Source: Ruegeria arenilitoris | GTDB lineage: Bacteria; Pseudomonadota; Alphaproteobacteria; Rhodobacterales; Rhodobacteraceae | Direction: 5' to 3' (one strand) | Assembly: GCF_042675705.1 (NCBI RefSeq) | Contig: NZ_JBHTJJ010000002.1 | DNA: 64,000 bases | Part shown: positions 9,858 to 19,167 of the stretch, piece after piece | Numbering within the stretch: the stretch's first letter is position 1 | How the letters are laid out: each line of letters begins with the position of its first letter | Position numbers and translations under genes: made by a program | Notes under the pieces: model-generated | Told to the model about the DNA's origin: nothing | Databases searched by the model: none | What the model saw: the letters and a program-made list of their open reading frames with translations, nothing else

Positions 9858-11321
9858 ATGCAACGGTTTCAGAACTATATCGGCGGCACTTTCCGCGATG
9901 GCGACACCTGGTTCGAAAGTGTAGATCCATCCACAGGTGAGGCTTGGGCGCAGATCCCCGCCGCCAGCCAAGCCGATGTGGACCAGGCGGTGATGGCTGC
10001 GGACAAGGCCTTCAATTCCCCGGAATGGGCGTCACTGACCGCAACGGCGCGGGGCAAGCTGCTATACCGATTGGCAGATCTGATCGCCGAAAACGCGCCC
10101 GGACTGGCCGAGCTGGAAACCCGCGATACAGGCAAAATCATCCGCGAAACCTCGGCGCAGATCGCCTATGTCGCGGATTACTATCGTTACTACGCGGGAC
10201 TCGCGGACAAGATCGAAGGCGCCCACCTGCCCATCGACAAGCCAGATATGGAGGTTTGGCTGCGGCGAGAACCCGTAGGGGTTGTCGCGGCGATCGTGCC
10301 TTGGAACTCGCAATTGTTCCTGTCGGCGGTCAAGATCGGCCCGGCCCTGGCCGCCGGTTGCACTGTGGTGCTGAAGGCTTCGGAAGAGGCCCCTGCCCCA
10401 ATGCTGGAATTCGCGCGGATTTTTCACAAGGCCGGATTTCCCGAAGGCGTTCTGAATGTCCTGACGGGCGGGCCCGATGTCGGCGCTGCCTTGACCCGGC
10501 ACGAAAGAATTGCCCATGTCGCCTTTACCGGCGGGCCGGAAACGGCTCGGCATATTGTGCGAAACTCGGCAGAAAACCTGGCCTCTACCTCTTTGGAGTT
10601 GGGTGGAAAGTCGCCCTTCATCGTGTTCGAGGATGCGGATCTGGACAGTGCGGTCAACGCTCAGGTCTCCGGAATTTTCGCAGCGTCGGGTCAAAGCTGC
10701 GTTGCCGGGTCGCGGCTTGTGGTTCAGGCATCGATCAAGGACGCGGTCCTGGACCGTCTGCGGCAAAAGGCCGAATCGGTCGTGATCGGCGCACCGGATG
10801 AGATGGCAACCGAAGTCGGACCTCTGTGCACGCAGCGACAGCAGAATTGGGCCGCCGAACTTGTCACCCGGTCGCAGGCCCAAGGCGCGCAATTGATTAC
10901 TGGCGGCCAGCCACTTGATCGCGCGGGATTCTACTTTCCACCGACCATTCTGGATTGCAGTCGGGCGCGCGATGCTGATTGCCTGACGCACGAATTCTTC
11001 GGCCCCGTCCTGTCGGTTGTTTCTTTCGAAACAGAGGATGAGGCCATCGCGATCGCAAACGATACCCGGTTTGGCCTGGCCTCGGGCGTGTTCACGCAAA
11101 ATCTCACGCGGGCCCATCGGATGGTTCGGTCAATCCGAGCCGGCATTGTCTGGGTCAACACCTATCGCGCAGTCAGTCCGATCGCTCCGTTTGGGGGGCA
11201 TGGATTGTCGGGGCATGGGCGCGAGGGCGGGTTGCAGGCTGCCCTGGACTACACAAAAATCAAGTCCGTTTGGCTGCGCACCAGCGACGACCCTATTCCT
11301 GATCCTTTTGTCATGCGGTGA
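9858..11321 (+). CDS. NAD(P)-dependent aldehyde dehydrogenase
   Basis: A 487-residue ALDH-superfamily enzyme with all key elements: PWN at 148-150, K173, FTGG at 223-226, general base E247 in LELGGKSP, and nucleophile C281 in GQSC. It would oxidise an aldehyde or semialdehyde released by the upstream oxygenase/hydrolase. ATG 9858 has GGGGAA 7 bp upstream and lies 11 bp after the monooxygenase. It is the last gene of the operon, and no clear terminator follows. It is close in type to the betaine-aldehyde/TgnC-like group, but the substrate is not decided. Confidence 0.88.
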   Translation: MQRFQNYIGGTFRDGDTWFESVDPSTGEAWAQIPAASQADVDQAVMAADKAFNSPEWASLTATARGKLLYRLADLIAENAPGLAELETRDTGKIIRETSAQIAYVADYYRYYAGLADKIEGAHLPIDKPDMEVWLRREPVGVVAAIVPWNSQLFLSAVKIGPALAAGCTVVLKASEEAPAPMLEFARIFHKAGFPEGVLNVLTGGPDVGAALTRHERIAHVAFTGGPETARHIVRNSAENLASTSLELGGKSPFIVFEDADLDSAVNAQVSGIFAASGQSCVAGSRLVVQASIKDAVLDRLRQKAESVVIGAPDEMATEVGPLCTQRQQNWAAELVTRSQAQGAQLITGGQPLDRAGFYFPPTILDCSRARDADCLTHEFFGPVLSVVSFETEDEAIAIANDTRFGLASGVFTQNLTRAHRMVRSIRAGIVWVNTYRAVSPIAPFGGHGLSGHGREGGLQAALDYTKIKSVWLRTSDDPIPDPFVMR

Positions 11322-11928
11322 CCCGCTGGACACCGGAAAATGCGCAATATTCAGCAGAAAACTCAGAGACGTTCGAGACTACAAAACGTTTCGGCTTGGC
11401 AGTAGATTGCCCACCTTTAAACACTGCGCATCCCGGTTGCAGCCTACCCAGGTTGCAAACAGGGGTTCGCAATCCACAAGCCGATTTCGAATAGTGCGCG
11501 CGCTTCAGCGCGCCTAAATTCACTTCGCTCTGCCCGATGAAGGGAGAGGCTGACTTTGCTCATCTGGTGATCGATTGTATTCTGAGAGGCTGGCTTGTCA
11601 GGTCGAAGTCTTTGAGGCTCGCCGTGGGATCGTTCCGAAACCACGGTGTCTTCCGAGAGGACTGCTCCCTTTCCATCGCCCGGCGCCGGGTCCGGTTTCT
11701 GACGCAGCTATGGTTGCGGATTGGTCGGTATAGGTATCCACGTGGCGGCATCCCTATCGACGTGTTTATGCAGACATGCGCCATGCACGAAAATGCCTGG
11801 AACCCCGATCAGGGTGTGCCGCCCGATCGCGGACGGGGGAAAATTTTGGGAAACCCTGCGCCTTGATCAGTCGACAAATGTCGCGGGCGCAGGGTCTGCG
11901 GTTTGGTCAAACCGGAACAGAAGCAGCC
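11322..11928. other. 607-bp gap without a supportable gene
   Basis: Only short, mutually contradictory reading frames occur here, none with a convincing start or family motif. A GCGCGC-TTCA-GCGCGC inverted repeat lies at about 11498-11514. A 23-base segment at 11688-11710 is nearly repeated at 16216-16239. This may be degenerate DNA at the edge of an inserted segment. Confidence 0.5.
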
Positions 11929-12849
11929 TTACTTGGTGGCGCTCACATCTCCGGGGATGCACCCACGGGCGCAGAACCTCATGTCGCTGGGCGCAACAGA
12001 CCAAACGTCAACATCATTCGGCGGCTTGTTCTTGAAGTCGATATCAAGGCAACTTGCGGCCTTCGGAGTGTAGTACTTGTTTCTGGGGTCGACATTGCCG
12101 AGTTGGTCAAACCCGGAAATTAGACGCATATCCGGTCCCCATCTTTCGCCATGCAGTGTCAGATTGGAATAATAAGCCATCAGCTTGATCGATTTACCCT
12201 GCGCGAACATCTTGTAGGTCATCTGGACCCCACCGATTGTCTTGTCGATCGGCCCCTGTTCCAACCCAGAACCAATCGAGATAACCCACCGACGCTTGAG
12301 CGGGATGGAAATATCAACTCCGTCTTCACTGCATTCCAGCAACTTGTACGAAAAAATGTTCAGCACGGCGTTTGTTCTAATCGGGTTCGTGTGAAGCCTC
12401 AGAACGCTGTAAACCGGCTTGATGGTTGCACTTTGGATCGGAGCACCGTTGACGACACAATTCTTCTGCAGCACCGCAAGTTCTGTCAGAACCATGTCCG
12501 AAAAGGACGATGCAAAACCGCCTTCCAGGGACTGCGCCATAAGCGCCGACATTCCGGGGGCTTCTAAAACCCGTGTGGAGTCTCCGTATTCCCGGAAAAG
12601 TTCGACGGGATCCAAGGAAACCAACTGACGGTCCGCCGAAAACAACAGGTTCTCAGGATCATTTTCGTCGACGACTTGATGATACTGAAAAGTAAACAAC
12701 TCGGTGCCGCCGGAGTACTGCGGTATCCCATCTTCAAATTTTACGGTTCCGTCTTCGGACAAAATCTCCTGTGCCGTTGCTGGTCCGTGGATTGCAAGCG
12801 CCATTGCTGCGCCAAGAATTGAAACGCCTAAAGCCTTAAGTCTGAACAT
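11929..12849 (-). CDS. Secreted protein of unknown function
   Basis: A 306-residue protein with a clear Sec signal peptide (MFRLKALGVSILGAAMALAIHG, cleavage after ATA or AQ near residue 27), so probably periplasmic or secreted. The mature part has five cysteines, a FTFQYHQVV segment near the N-terminus and a C-terminal MRFCARGC pair. No family was recognised. ATG 12849 has GGGGATAA upstream. The region upstream (12850-12960) is AT-rich and probably holds its promoter. It stands alone between the catabolic operon and the cyclase gene. Confidence 0.7.
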   Translation of the reverse strand: MFRLKALGVSILGAAMALAIHGPATAQEILSEDGTVKFEDGIPQYSGGTELFTFQYHQVVDENDPENLLFSADRQLVSLDPVELFREYGDSTRVLEAPGMSALMAQSLEGGFASSFSDMVLTELAVLQKNCVVNGAPIQSATIKPVYSVLRLHTNPIRTNAVLNIFSYKLLECSEDGVDISIPLKRRWVISIGSGLEQGPIDKTIGGVQMTYKMFAQGKSIKLMAYYSNLTLHGERWGPDMRLISGFDQLGNVDPRNKYYTPKAASCLDIDFKNKPPNDVDVWSVAPSDMRFCARGCIPGDVSATK

Positions 12850-13004
12850 GATTATCCCCAGTTTTTTGATCTAAAAATCGAAACAATGCCATCAAACACT
12901 ATCAAATTTTCGTATATGTTTCAATAATTGCACCTTTCGGCGGCCCTGCGGAAGTTATGTCTAGACCATAGATCTGGCGCGAAAAGGGCGTCGAACCGGG
13001 TGGC

Positions 13005-16000
13005 TCACTTCATTGCGACTTCGGACTGTGCATTGCGCAAGGCCGCCTCGACCCGGTCGGTGAACGGGAGCTGATACCGGACACTCCAGGATTTCTCACC
13101 CGCTCGCACAAGTTCGATCACCTTCAAGCCCTCGGCAATCTCTCCAGCCATCAAGTGCGCGTCTGCGAGCAATGTCTGAGCGTAGAGAACGATCTGAGTT
13201 GAACCTGTTTCAACATAGGCGTCGATCCCGGCCGCGATCTCGGCGATCCCCTCGGCATGGTGGCCTTCTGATGCCTGCGCCCAGCCGTGCAGGATGCGGC
13301 CCCAGGCATCCCAGTAGTGGAACTCCCGTTGCCCACTGATTTCGAGAGCCTGGTTGACCATATCCAGCAATGCACCTGTGTCGCCCAAAATCTGATAGAT
13401 GGTCGCCAGGATGTTCAGCCCGTAGCACCGGGTGAAATCGTGTGGTTCACGACCGATCCGCCCAGCCAGTTCCGCCAGCTCGGCGCGAAACGTTCCGCCG
13501 TCTCCGCTTTGCAGCGCCATTGCCCAGCACCGCATCGCCTGATCAACCAAGTATATGTCTGCCTCGTGATAATTCAGCAGATCGTCCGGGCCGGTTGCCC
13601 CGCGCAACACAATCGCACGATCGAAAGCAGAGATTGCGACCTCGAGACGCCCAAGCATGAAGTTGCTCATGCCGATATTGTGCGCCGCGAGCGCCTCCAT
13701 CGTTGGGTTTTCCGCGCGCCGTGCGACCTCCTCCAGGTAATTACACAAAGCCAACGCGCCCATCGGATCGCCCAGAGTCAACTGAGCACCGAACTGCACA
13801 TGCACGGCCAGAAACGCATCCGTCACACTGGCTGAAGAACGGTCAAGCAGGTGGCGGAACCGGTCCAGATTGGCCAAAACCTCTTTCGACCCGAACGCTC
13901 TGGTACTGAGGGCCACGTTCAGCATCTTGCGCAGCGAAATCTCTTCTCTGTCCCGGTCGGGGCTTGGGGCGATTTTGTCGTTCTCCGTCAAGGCTTCATC
14001 AAGATGATGGATGGTTTCTTCGTTGGCAAATCGCTCGCCCGAGATGACTGCCGCCCGGCGCCACGCGTCCCGGGCCTGTTTGGGCATGTCCGCGCGGGCG
14101 TAATGCTGCGCCAGCAATTCCGGGTTCTGACCCACAAGGTCACTGAACGAAGTATCGAGGACCTCGGCGATCCGGCTGTGGACCGCCCGCGCCCGACTGG
14201 GCAACATCAGGTCATAGGCCGCGTCACGTATCAAAGCGTGGCGGAACGCATAGGCGCCTCCCATATTGACCCCGCGGCGCACCAATATTTGCGCCTCGAC
14301 CAACTCGTCCAACATGCGCAGAGTTGCCTCGTACGAATGACCGCTGACCGAACTGACCATCGCAGGCAGGATGTTGCGATCAATCGCGGCGCAGACCGGC
14401 ACTATATCGCGCGCTGTGCTCAGCCGGTCAAACATGGCCCAGAAGAGTTCCTTGAGCGTTGATGGCAGTGCTTGTTGCATCTGCATTGCTGACGCGTCGG
14501 TCTGGTCAAAGAACCCGTCCTGGATCATTCGTGCCATCTCTTCCGCAAACAGAGGGACGCCATCCGTCCTGTTCGCGATCCGGTCCTTCATGGTCTGTGT
14601 CACTTGTTTGGACTGCAAAAGCGCATCCAGCATCTGGTGGACGTGGTCCCGGTCCAGGCGGGAAATAGTCAGTGGGACCACACCCTCCCGGCCTTCCCAC
14701 GGTGGATGGTAGGACGGGCGGAACGTGCACATGATCATGACGGGCATGGACCTGAAGCGCTCGATCAACAAAGCGATGATTTCCTCAGTCGAGGGATCGA
14801 TCCAATGCAGGTCTTCAAAAAGCAACAGAACCGGTCGATGCCGCGCCAGCGCAGCAACGGTCTGCACCATGGCATCCTGAAACTGTTGCTTGAGCCGGTC
14901 AAAGGGCAGTTTCAGCAGGTCTTCCTCGGCCTCCACCGGCAAGGACATGGCATAGGCAAACAGAGGAAGGTAGTCTTCCGGAACCTCCGACCATTCCTGA
15001 AACAGTTGCCTGAGTTTGCGTAGCTTCCGCTGGTCGGAGTCGGTTCTGCGGAAATCGGCCATGTGGCTGATCCAGCTGAGCACCGGGAAATGGGCACTTC
15101 GCTCGTGGTTGGGCGAACATTGGAACCCAAGCCGCAGATATTGTTGCTCTTCGAATCCGCGGGTCGCTTCTTCGACAAGACGCGATTTTCCGATGCCGGC
15201 CTCACCGGAAACCATAACCGCCTGCCCTTCCCCATTCAGTGCGGCCTGCCAATGCTTCTTGATCGTCGCGATCTCATCGACCCGGTTGACGAAGGGCGAG
15301 CCCTGAACCCCGGGACGCGCCTGAAACCGCAGCATCGGCTCTTCCGCACTCAGAACTTTCCAAATGCCGATCGGGTTCTCAAACCCCTTGAGGCTTTGCT
15401 TCCCCTTCCACTCGCAGCGAAAGTTGCTGCCGATCAGCAGCTTGGTGTGCTCGCTGATGGCGACCGTCCCAGGGTCCGCCAGTTCCTGGATACGGGCCGC
15501 CAAATTCGGCACCTCACCGACCACCAGGCCTCCCAAAGTCGAGTGATTGTCGACCACGGCTTCCCCGGAAGAAATCCCAACCCGAACCCCGATGACCTCA
15601 CCCTTGCCGTGTTTGATACGACCAATGGAGCCACAGATTTCCAGTCCGGCGGCAACGGCCCTTTCCGCATCGTTCTCTTCGACTGTCGGGTAACCGAAAT
15701 AAGCAACCACTCCATCTCCGATGAATTGGGCAATGTGCCCCTGGTGCCGGGTCACGACATCAAAACAAAGGGCTTGATAGTCGTGCAGAACGGAGCGGTA
15801 CTCCTCAAGATCCAGATGACTGGACAATTCAGTCGATCCAACGAGATCGACAAAAACCAAAGTCAGATACCTGCGCTCGGGAACACCTTCCAATGCCGTG
15901 GGTGGAGGCGCCTGAGGCCCAATTTGCGATGACGTGAGAGCATTCTCGGCATGTGAAACACCTCCCTGATCCGAGCGAAGCGCCTCGATCGCCCGCATCA

Positions 16001-16151
16001 TACGTTTCCGATCCCCGAGGTTCAGTCCAAGCTCGACCAGGTCATTTTCAGTGAGGGTGGCAAGAACATCCAATTCGATCGCGTTCGAGGCAAACACATC
16101 ATGGTATTTCTCAAGGGAATACCTCTCCAACCACGCCCTGATGTCAGCCAT
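13005..16151 (-). CDS. SAM domain - class III nucleotide cyclase - AAA ATPase - TPR signalling protein
   Basis: A 1048-residue multidomain protein. Residues 1-58 form a sterile-alpha-motif domain. Residues ~92-265 form a class III adenylate/guanylate cyclase domain with metal aspartates D102 and D146 and the N216/R220 transition-state pair, so it looks catalytically competent. An AAA_16/NACHT-like ATPase follows with Walker A GEAGIGKS at 316-323 and a Walker-B-like VLLLFEDLHWID. The C-terminal ~400 residues are helical TPR-like repeats. It may make cAMP in response to a protein or ligand sensed by the ATPase-TPR part. There is no operon partner. ATG 16151 is the only plausible start. Confidence 0.85.
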   Translation of the reverse strand: MADIRAWLERYSLEKYHDVFASNAIELDVLATLTENDLVELGLNLGDRKRMMRAIEALRSDQGGVSHAENALTSSQIGPQAPPPTALEGVPERRYLTLVFVDLVGSTELSSHLDLEEYRSVLHDYQALCFDVVTRHQGHIAQFIGDGVVAYFGYPTVEENDAERAVAAGLEICGSIGRIKHGKGEVIGVRVGISSGEAVVDNHSTLGGLVVGEVPNLAARIQELADPGTVAISEHTKLLIGSNFRCEWKGKQSLKGFENPIGIWKVLSAEEPMLRFQARPGVQGSPFVNRVDEIATIKKHWQAALNGEGQAVMVSGEAGIGKSRLVEEATRGFEEQQYLRLGFQCSPNHERSAHFPVLSWISHMADFRRTDSDQRKLRKLRQLFQEWSEVPEDYLPLFAYAMSLPVEAEEDLLKLPFDRLKQQFQDAMVQTVAALARHRPVLLLFEDLHWIDPSTEEIIALLIERFRSMPVMIMCTFRPSYHPPWEGREGVVPLTISRLDRDHVHQMLDALLQSKQVTQTMKDRIANRTDGVPLFAEEMARMIQDGFFDQTDASAMQMQQALPSTLKELFWAMFDRLSTARDIVPVCAAIDRNILPAMVSSVSGHSYEATLRMLDELVEAQILVRRGVNMGGAYAFRHALIRDAAYDLMLPSRARAVHSRIAEVLDTSFSDLVGQNPELLAQHYARADMPKQARDAWRRAAVISGERFANEETIHHLDEALTENDKIAPSPDRDREEISLRKMLNVALSTRAFGSKEVLANLDRFRHLLDRSSASVTDAFLAVHVQFGAQLTLGDPMGALALCNYLEEVARRAENPTMEALAAHNIGMSNFMLGRLEVAISAFDRAIVLRGATGPDDLLNYHEADIYLVDQAMRCWAMALQSGDGGTFRAELAELAGRIGREPHDFTRCYGLNILATIYQILGDTGALLDMVNQALEISGQREFHYWDAWGRILHGWAQASEGHHAEGIAEIAAGIDAYVETGSTQIVLYAQTLLADAHLMAGEIAEGLKVIELVRAGEKSWSVRYQLPFTDRVEAALRNAQSEVAMK

Positions 16152-16468
16152 CTTCAGTCCTCGGTCGAAATTACTTCAATGTGTTCTGCCTTTTGTTCAA
16201 TCGGCGTCGGTCAGAGGGACCTGGTTTCTGACGAAGCTAAAATATGTCCGACCGTATGCCGGCCCTTATAGTCAGCGCGTTGCGTATTAATTGCCAATGC
16301 AAGGCAGAACGCCCGCATTGTTGCCCCAACATGAACCTATCCCAAGTCGGAATTTGCGTCTACTGGCTGGCGAAATGCACCTGCGGGCCAAACGGGATTC
16401 AATCAAGAACACCTCCAGTCGGAGTTGGCCCAGCCGACGTTCACACTATCCGAGTTTCAGTCTGTCTT

Positions 16469-16486
16469 TCCGCTATTCATAGCGGA
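16469..16486. repeat. Perfect inverted repeat TCCGCTAT-TC-ATAGCGGA
   Basis: Eight-base arms separated by two bases, in non-coding DNA between the cyclase gene and parB. The short spacer suggests a protein-binding operator rather than an RNA hairpin. No binding protein is suggested by the sequence. Confidence 0.5.
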
Positions 16487-16600
16487 GGCAGTTTGGCGTC
16501 AAAAGGGCTTAACGCCGGCTTATTGGAAACAGACCTAGCGTCCGTCATAATGATCATAATTATTCCCTTTTGCACACTACAAGGAAAGTAGCGGAAAGGT

Positions 16601-16612
16601 ACCTGTTTACAG
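16601..16612. promoter_or_regulatory. Putative partition/iteron site, copy beyond parB
   Basis: CCTGTTTACAGG, in the context GGTACCTGT, lies 49 bp beyond the parB stop. Very similar sequences occur in the parA-rep intergenic region: CCTGTATACAGG (19396-19407), CCTGTCTACGGG (19583-19594) and CCCGGATACAGG (19352-19363). Sites bracketing a parAB pair are typical of ParB-binding centromeres. Confidence 0.5.
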
Positions 16613-16660
16613 GAAGGTTTGGCCGGTGGAAGCACAGGCCAAATCAATGGTTAATAATCT

Positions 16661-17728
16661 TCAGCCCAAATGCTCGGCCAGCCGGTCCAACAACAGCGCG
16701 GCTTCGTCAACGCTCAGAGTCCGACCGCGAAGATGAATCCGCAATTCGCCCGCCGATACCTCTGCTCGCAATTCTCCGCCTTTGGGCAGCGTCTGAATTG
16801 GCAGCCGTTGAATCTGTTTCGGGCGGCCCCCACGCGGCTTTTCCTGAGTCGGTGCTGGCGCTTCCTTCAACGCAGCCTCTATCACGGCCAATTCCGATTT
16901 CGGGTCCGTCGCCTCACCCCGAGACAAGGCCTCCCTCAGCTTGGTCTGCGCGCCATCCCGAATAGCCGCGGCAATCCTAAGACCCGCCTTTTCCGACAAC
17001 GCAACCGGGTACTGCAGTAAGTCGCCCAAGGCTTCGTGAACCACCGCAAAGCTGCGGACCTTGGACCTTTTGGCCTTGGAGGCTGCGGCGAACAGAACAT
17101 CCACGGCGGCTTCGGTTGACGGGAAGACACCCTGCCCCACGGCGAGGACTGCGATGCGCCCACGTTCATACGGACTGAGGTTTGATCGAAGTTCGTTCTC
17201 CTCGACCATCGAAACATAGGCGCCCTGCCCTGCGCCAGCCTGGCGCACGAACGCGGGAATTTGGGCGAATTTCGGGTCACCGCCAGCCAAGCGGCGGAAG
17301 GCTTCCAACCGGCGATAGCCCGAAATCAGGCCATAACCATCCTCGGTTTTGGTCACCTCGATCGGCGTCCTCAGTCCATTGGAGCGCAAAGATTCCAGCA
17401 GCTCGGACATTGCCTCTTCGTCATCGACCATGCGGTCGCGCCGCAAGAAATCGGCGTCGATCTGGTCGATGGGTAACATCTCTGCGACCAAGCCCGCGTC
17501 CTGGGCATCCCGCCAACGCGCAGCGTCGCCCTGGTCTTTTGCAAGGGTTGCGCGGTCGGTCACTGCTGCCATGCCATTCAGCGTTGCGGCCTCGGCCGCG
17601 ACCTGCGCGATTGGCGGAGTTGACGGGTTGGCCTCGAATGGGCTGATCGAGGGTTTCGCGGCGAAACCAGCCTCGAGTTGTTCAAGTTCCGCCGCATCCG
17701 GCGCCGTCAGTCTTCTGCGTTTAGCCAT
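16661..17728 (-). CDS. parB: Plasmid partition protein ParB
   Basis: A 355-residue ParB/RepB/Spo0J-family centromere-binding protein. The N-terminal ParB/Srx nucleotide-binding fold has the GYRR motif at 137-140 (ISGYRRLEAF) and the EENELRSNLSP box at 176-186. A central HTH region follows, then a small C-terminal dimerisation domain. It binds parS-like sites and stimulates ParA to segregate the replicon. Its start overlaps the parA stop by 8 bp, so the two form one operon. Nearby palindromes at 16601 and 19396 are candidate binding sites. Confidence 0.88.
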   Translation of the reverse strand: MAKRRRLTAPDAAELEQLEAGFAAKPSISPFEANPSTPPIAQVAAEAATLNGMAAVTDRATLAKDQGDAARWRDAQDAGLVAEMLPIDQIDADFLRRDRMVDDEEAMSELLESLRSNGLRTPIEVTKTEDGYGLISGYRRLEAFRRLAGGDPKFAQIPAFVRQAGAGQGAYVSMVEENELRSNLSPYERGRIAVLAVGQGVFPSTEAAVDVLFAAASKAKRSKVRSFAVVHEALGDLLQYPVALSEKAGLRIAAAIRDGAQTKLREALSRGEATDPKSELAVIEAALKEAPAPTQEKPRGGRPKQIQRLPIQTLPKGGELRAEVSAGELRIHLRGRTLSVDEAALLLDRLAEHLG

Positions 17729-19106
17729 CTGCCTGTCCTCCCATCTGGGCGTCGCGCCACCAACACCCGATCAGTACTTCTTTGAATTCCGCGTAGGTCC
17801 GATCGAAGGTCTCTCGCCCTCGGACATAGGTGTCGCGGTTAAAGTCACGGTAGTCCGCTTCATAGATTCCGTTCACCTGTTCTCCGGCCTGACCGACCAA
17901 GGCGGTGTAATCCTGCCGATAGGCGTTCATGAAGTCACCGAAATACGCCTGTATCACGTTGGCCATGTCCGTCTGCTGGCTGGCGTCGAACCGGGTGATG
18001 ATCGCGCGCACGACATCCCACTCGAACTTCAGTTCGGGCAACCCAGCCGCCCTTTGTGCCGCGTTCTCGCCATCCTCGATGCTGGCGAACGTGGTGTAGA
18101 GCATGTCGAAGAAGCGCCCGGTGGAGTCAAACTCGAGGAATGAGGCTCCGAGCGGCACCAGCAAAATGTCCGCTGCGGCCAGCGCATTGATCGTTAGGTA
18201 CCCAAGTGCAGGAGGAGTATCGAGGAACACGATGTCGTAGTCATTCAATACGGCCTCGTCCTGCAAGAAGTTTGTGAGCCCGTCCCACAGCGGCCAGCTG
18301 CGAAGGCCCATCCGCCAGACCGGGATCTGAAATTCGGCCCAATAGAGGTTCAGTTGAGCGCCAATGAGATCAATGTTGGGCCAGTGGGTCTTCTGAATGA
18401 CATCCTGAGGTTGGGTCCTCAATGCCTCTTGCAGAGTTTCGTCCAACGGAATTTCGGGTTGACCGGCAGCGGCGCGGACCCTGTTCTCTTCCTGGACCGC
18501 GCGCGCATAGTCTTTTGCGATCAAGGGGAAGACCGTCTGCCATTCATCCGCGACTCGACCACCCAGGATGGATGTCATGGATCCCTGGCTATCAAGGTCA
18601 ATCACCAGCACTTTATAACCGTCCAAAGCAGCCGACATTGCCAGATGAGCAGCAGTCGACGTCTTGCCCACTCCACCTTTGAAATTGGCAACGGCAACAA
18701 CTTTTGCCGGCAAGTTTTCCGGTCGATAAGGCAGGTATTCCTTGGTGCTTACACCTTCAGCAGCGAAATGGCGCCTCAAGGTCAGAACTTCTTCGAGCGT
18801 GAACCATTTCGATCCCGCTTCGCCTTCGCCTTGCGGAAGGTCAGGATTCGCCTTGAGGACACGGCGAAGGTGGGCCGGAGCCACCGGGATCAGATATTTG
18901 GTAATCTCCCAAATCGAAAACCGGCGAAGGCGCTTTTCGCCATCGGGCGCATACCCGCGGCGCGCCAGATCTTCGCGCCCTTTGGCACAGAAGGTTGCAG
19001 CTTTTGCGAATCGAGATGTCCCGATAGGATCGGGTAACTTTGTTGCAGCCTTGGCTGGATCCAGATTGAAGTACGGCGGTAAAGCAGGTTGTTTAGATTT
19101 TGTCAC
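17721..19106 (-). CDS. parA: Plasmid partition ATPase ParA (long form with N-terminal DNA-binding region)
   Basis: A 461-residue ParA. The first ~120 residues form an HTH-containing extension (RRFSIWEITKYL, WFTLEEVLTLRRHF) of the kind by which type Ia ParA proteins repress their own operon. The deviant Walker A KGGVGKTS is at 143-150, followed by VLVIDLDSQGS and a Walker-B-like IVFLDTPPALG. Start is GTG 19106, with GAGG 8 bp upstream. Inverted repeats 16-60 bp upstream of the start are likely autorepression operators. It moves the replicon with ParB and is divergent from the initiator gene. Confidence 0.9.
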   Translation of the reverse strand: MTKSKQPALPPYFNLDPAKAATKLPDPIGTSRFAKAATFCAKGREDLARRGYAPDGEKRLRRFSIWEITKYLIPVAPAHLRRVLKANPDLPQGEGEAGSKWFTLEEVLTLRRHFAAEGVSTKEYLPYRPENLPAKVVAVANFKGGVGKTSTAAHLAMSAALDGYKVLVIDLDSQGSMTSILGGRVADEWQTVFPLIAKDYARAVQEENRVRAAAGQPEIPLDETLQEALRTQPQDVIQKTHWPNIDLIGAQLNLYWAEFQIPVWRMGLRSWPLWDGLTNFLQDEAVLNDYDIVFLDTPPALGYLTINALAAADILLVPLGASFLEFDSTGRFFDMLYTTFASIEDGENAAQRAAGLPELKFEWDVVRAIITRFDASQQTDMANVIQAYFGDFMNAYRQDYTALVGQAGEQVNGIYEADYRDFNRDTYVRGRETFDRTYAEFKEVLIGCWWRDAQMGGQADG

Positions 19107-19122
19107 TGTCGATGCCTCGAGT

Positions 19123-19167
19123 AATGTTCGCCTTTCCAGCGTATGTCAGGAAATGTACCGAACATTT
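19123..19167. promoter_or_regulatory. Inverted repeats upstream of parA (candidate ParA operator)
   Basis: AATGTTCG (19123-19130) is mirrored by CGAACATT (19159-19166). Nested in this, AAATGT (19151-19156) and ACATTT (19162-19167) flank a 5-bp spacer. The position just upstream of the parA GTG fits autorepression by the HTH-bearing ParA. Confidence 0.5.

Larger units (their letters stand above)
16152..16660. other. 509-bp gap between cyclase gene and parB
   Basis: No gene is supported. The gap holds a perfect 8-bp-arm inverted repeat (16469-16486), an AT-rich patch around ATGATCAT (16545-16565) and a CCTGTTTACAGG palindrome (16601-16612), listed separately. Its cyclase-proximal end carries that gene's promoter and the second copy of the 23-base repeat. 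Confidence 0.5.

Noticed and set aside
11444..11866. Several 60-110-codon frames on both strands after the ALDH gene
   Set aside because: They overlap one another, lack ribosome-binding sites and show no recognisable domain.
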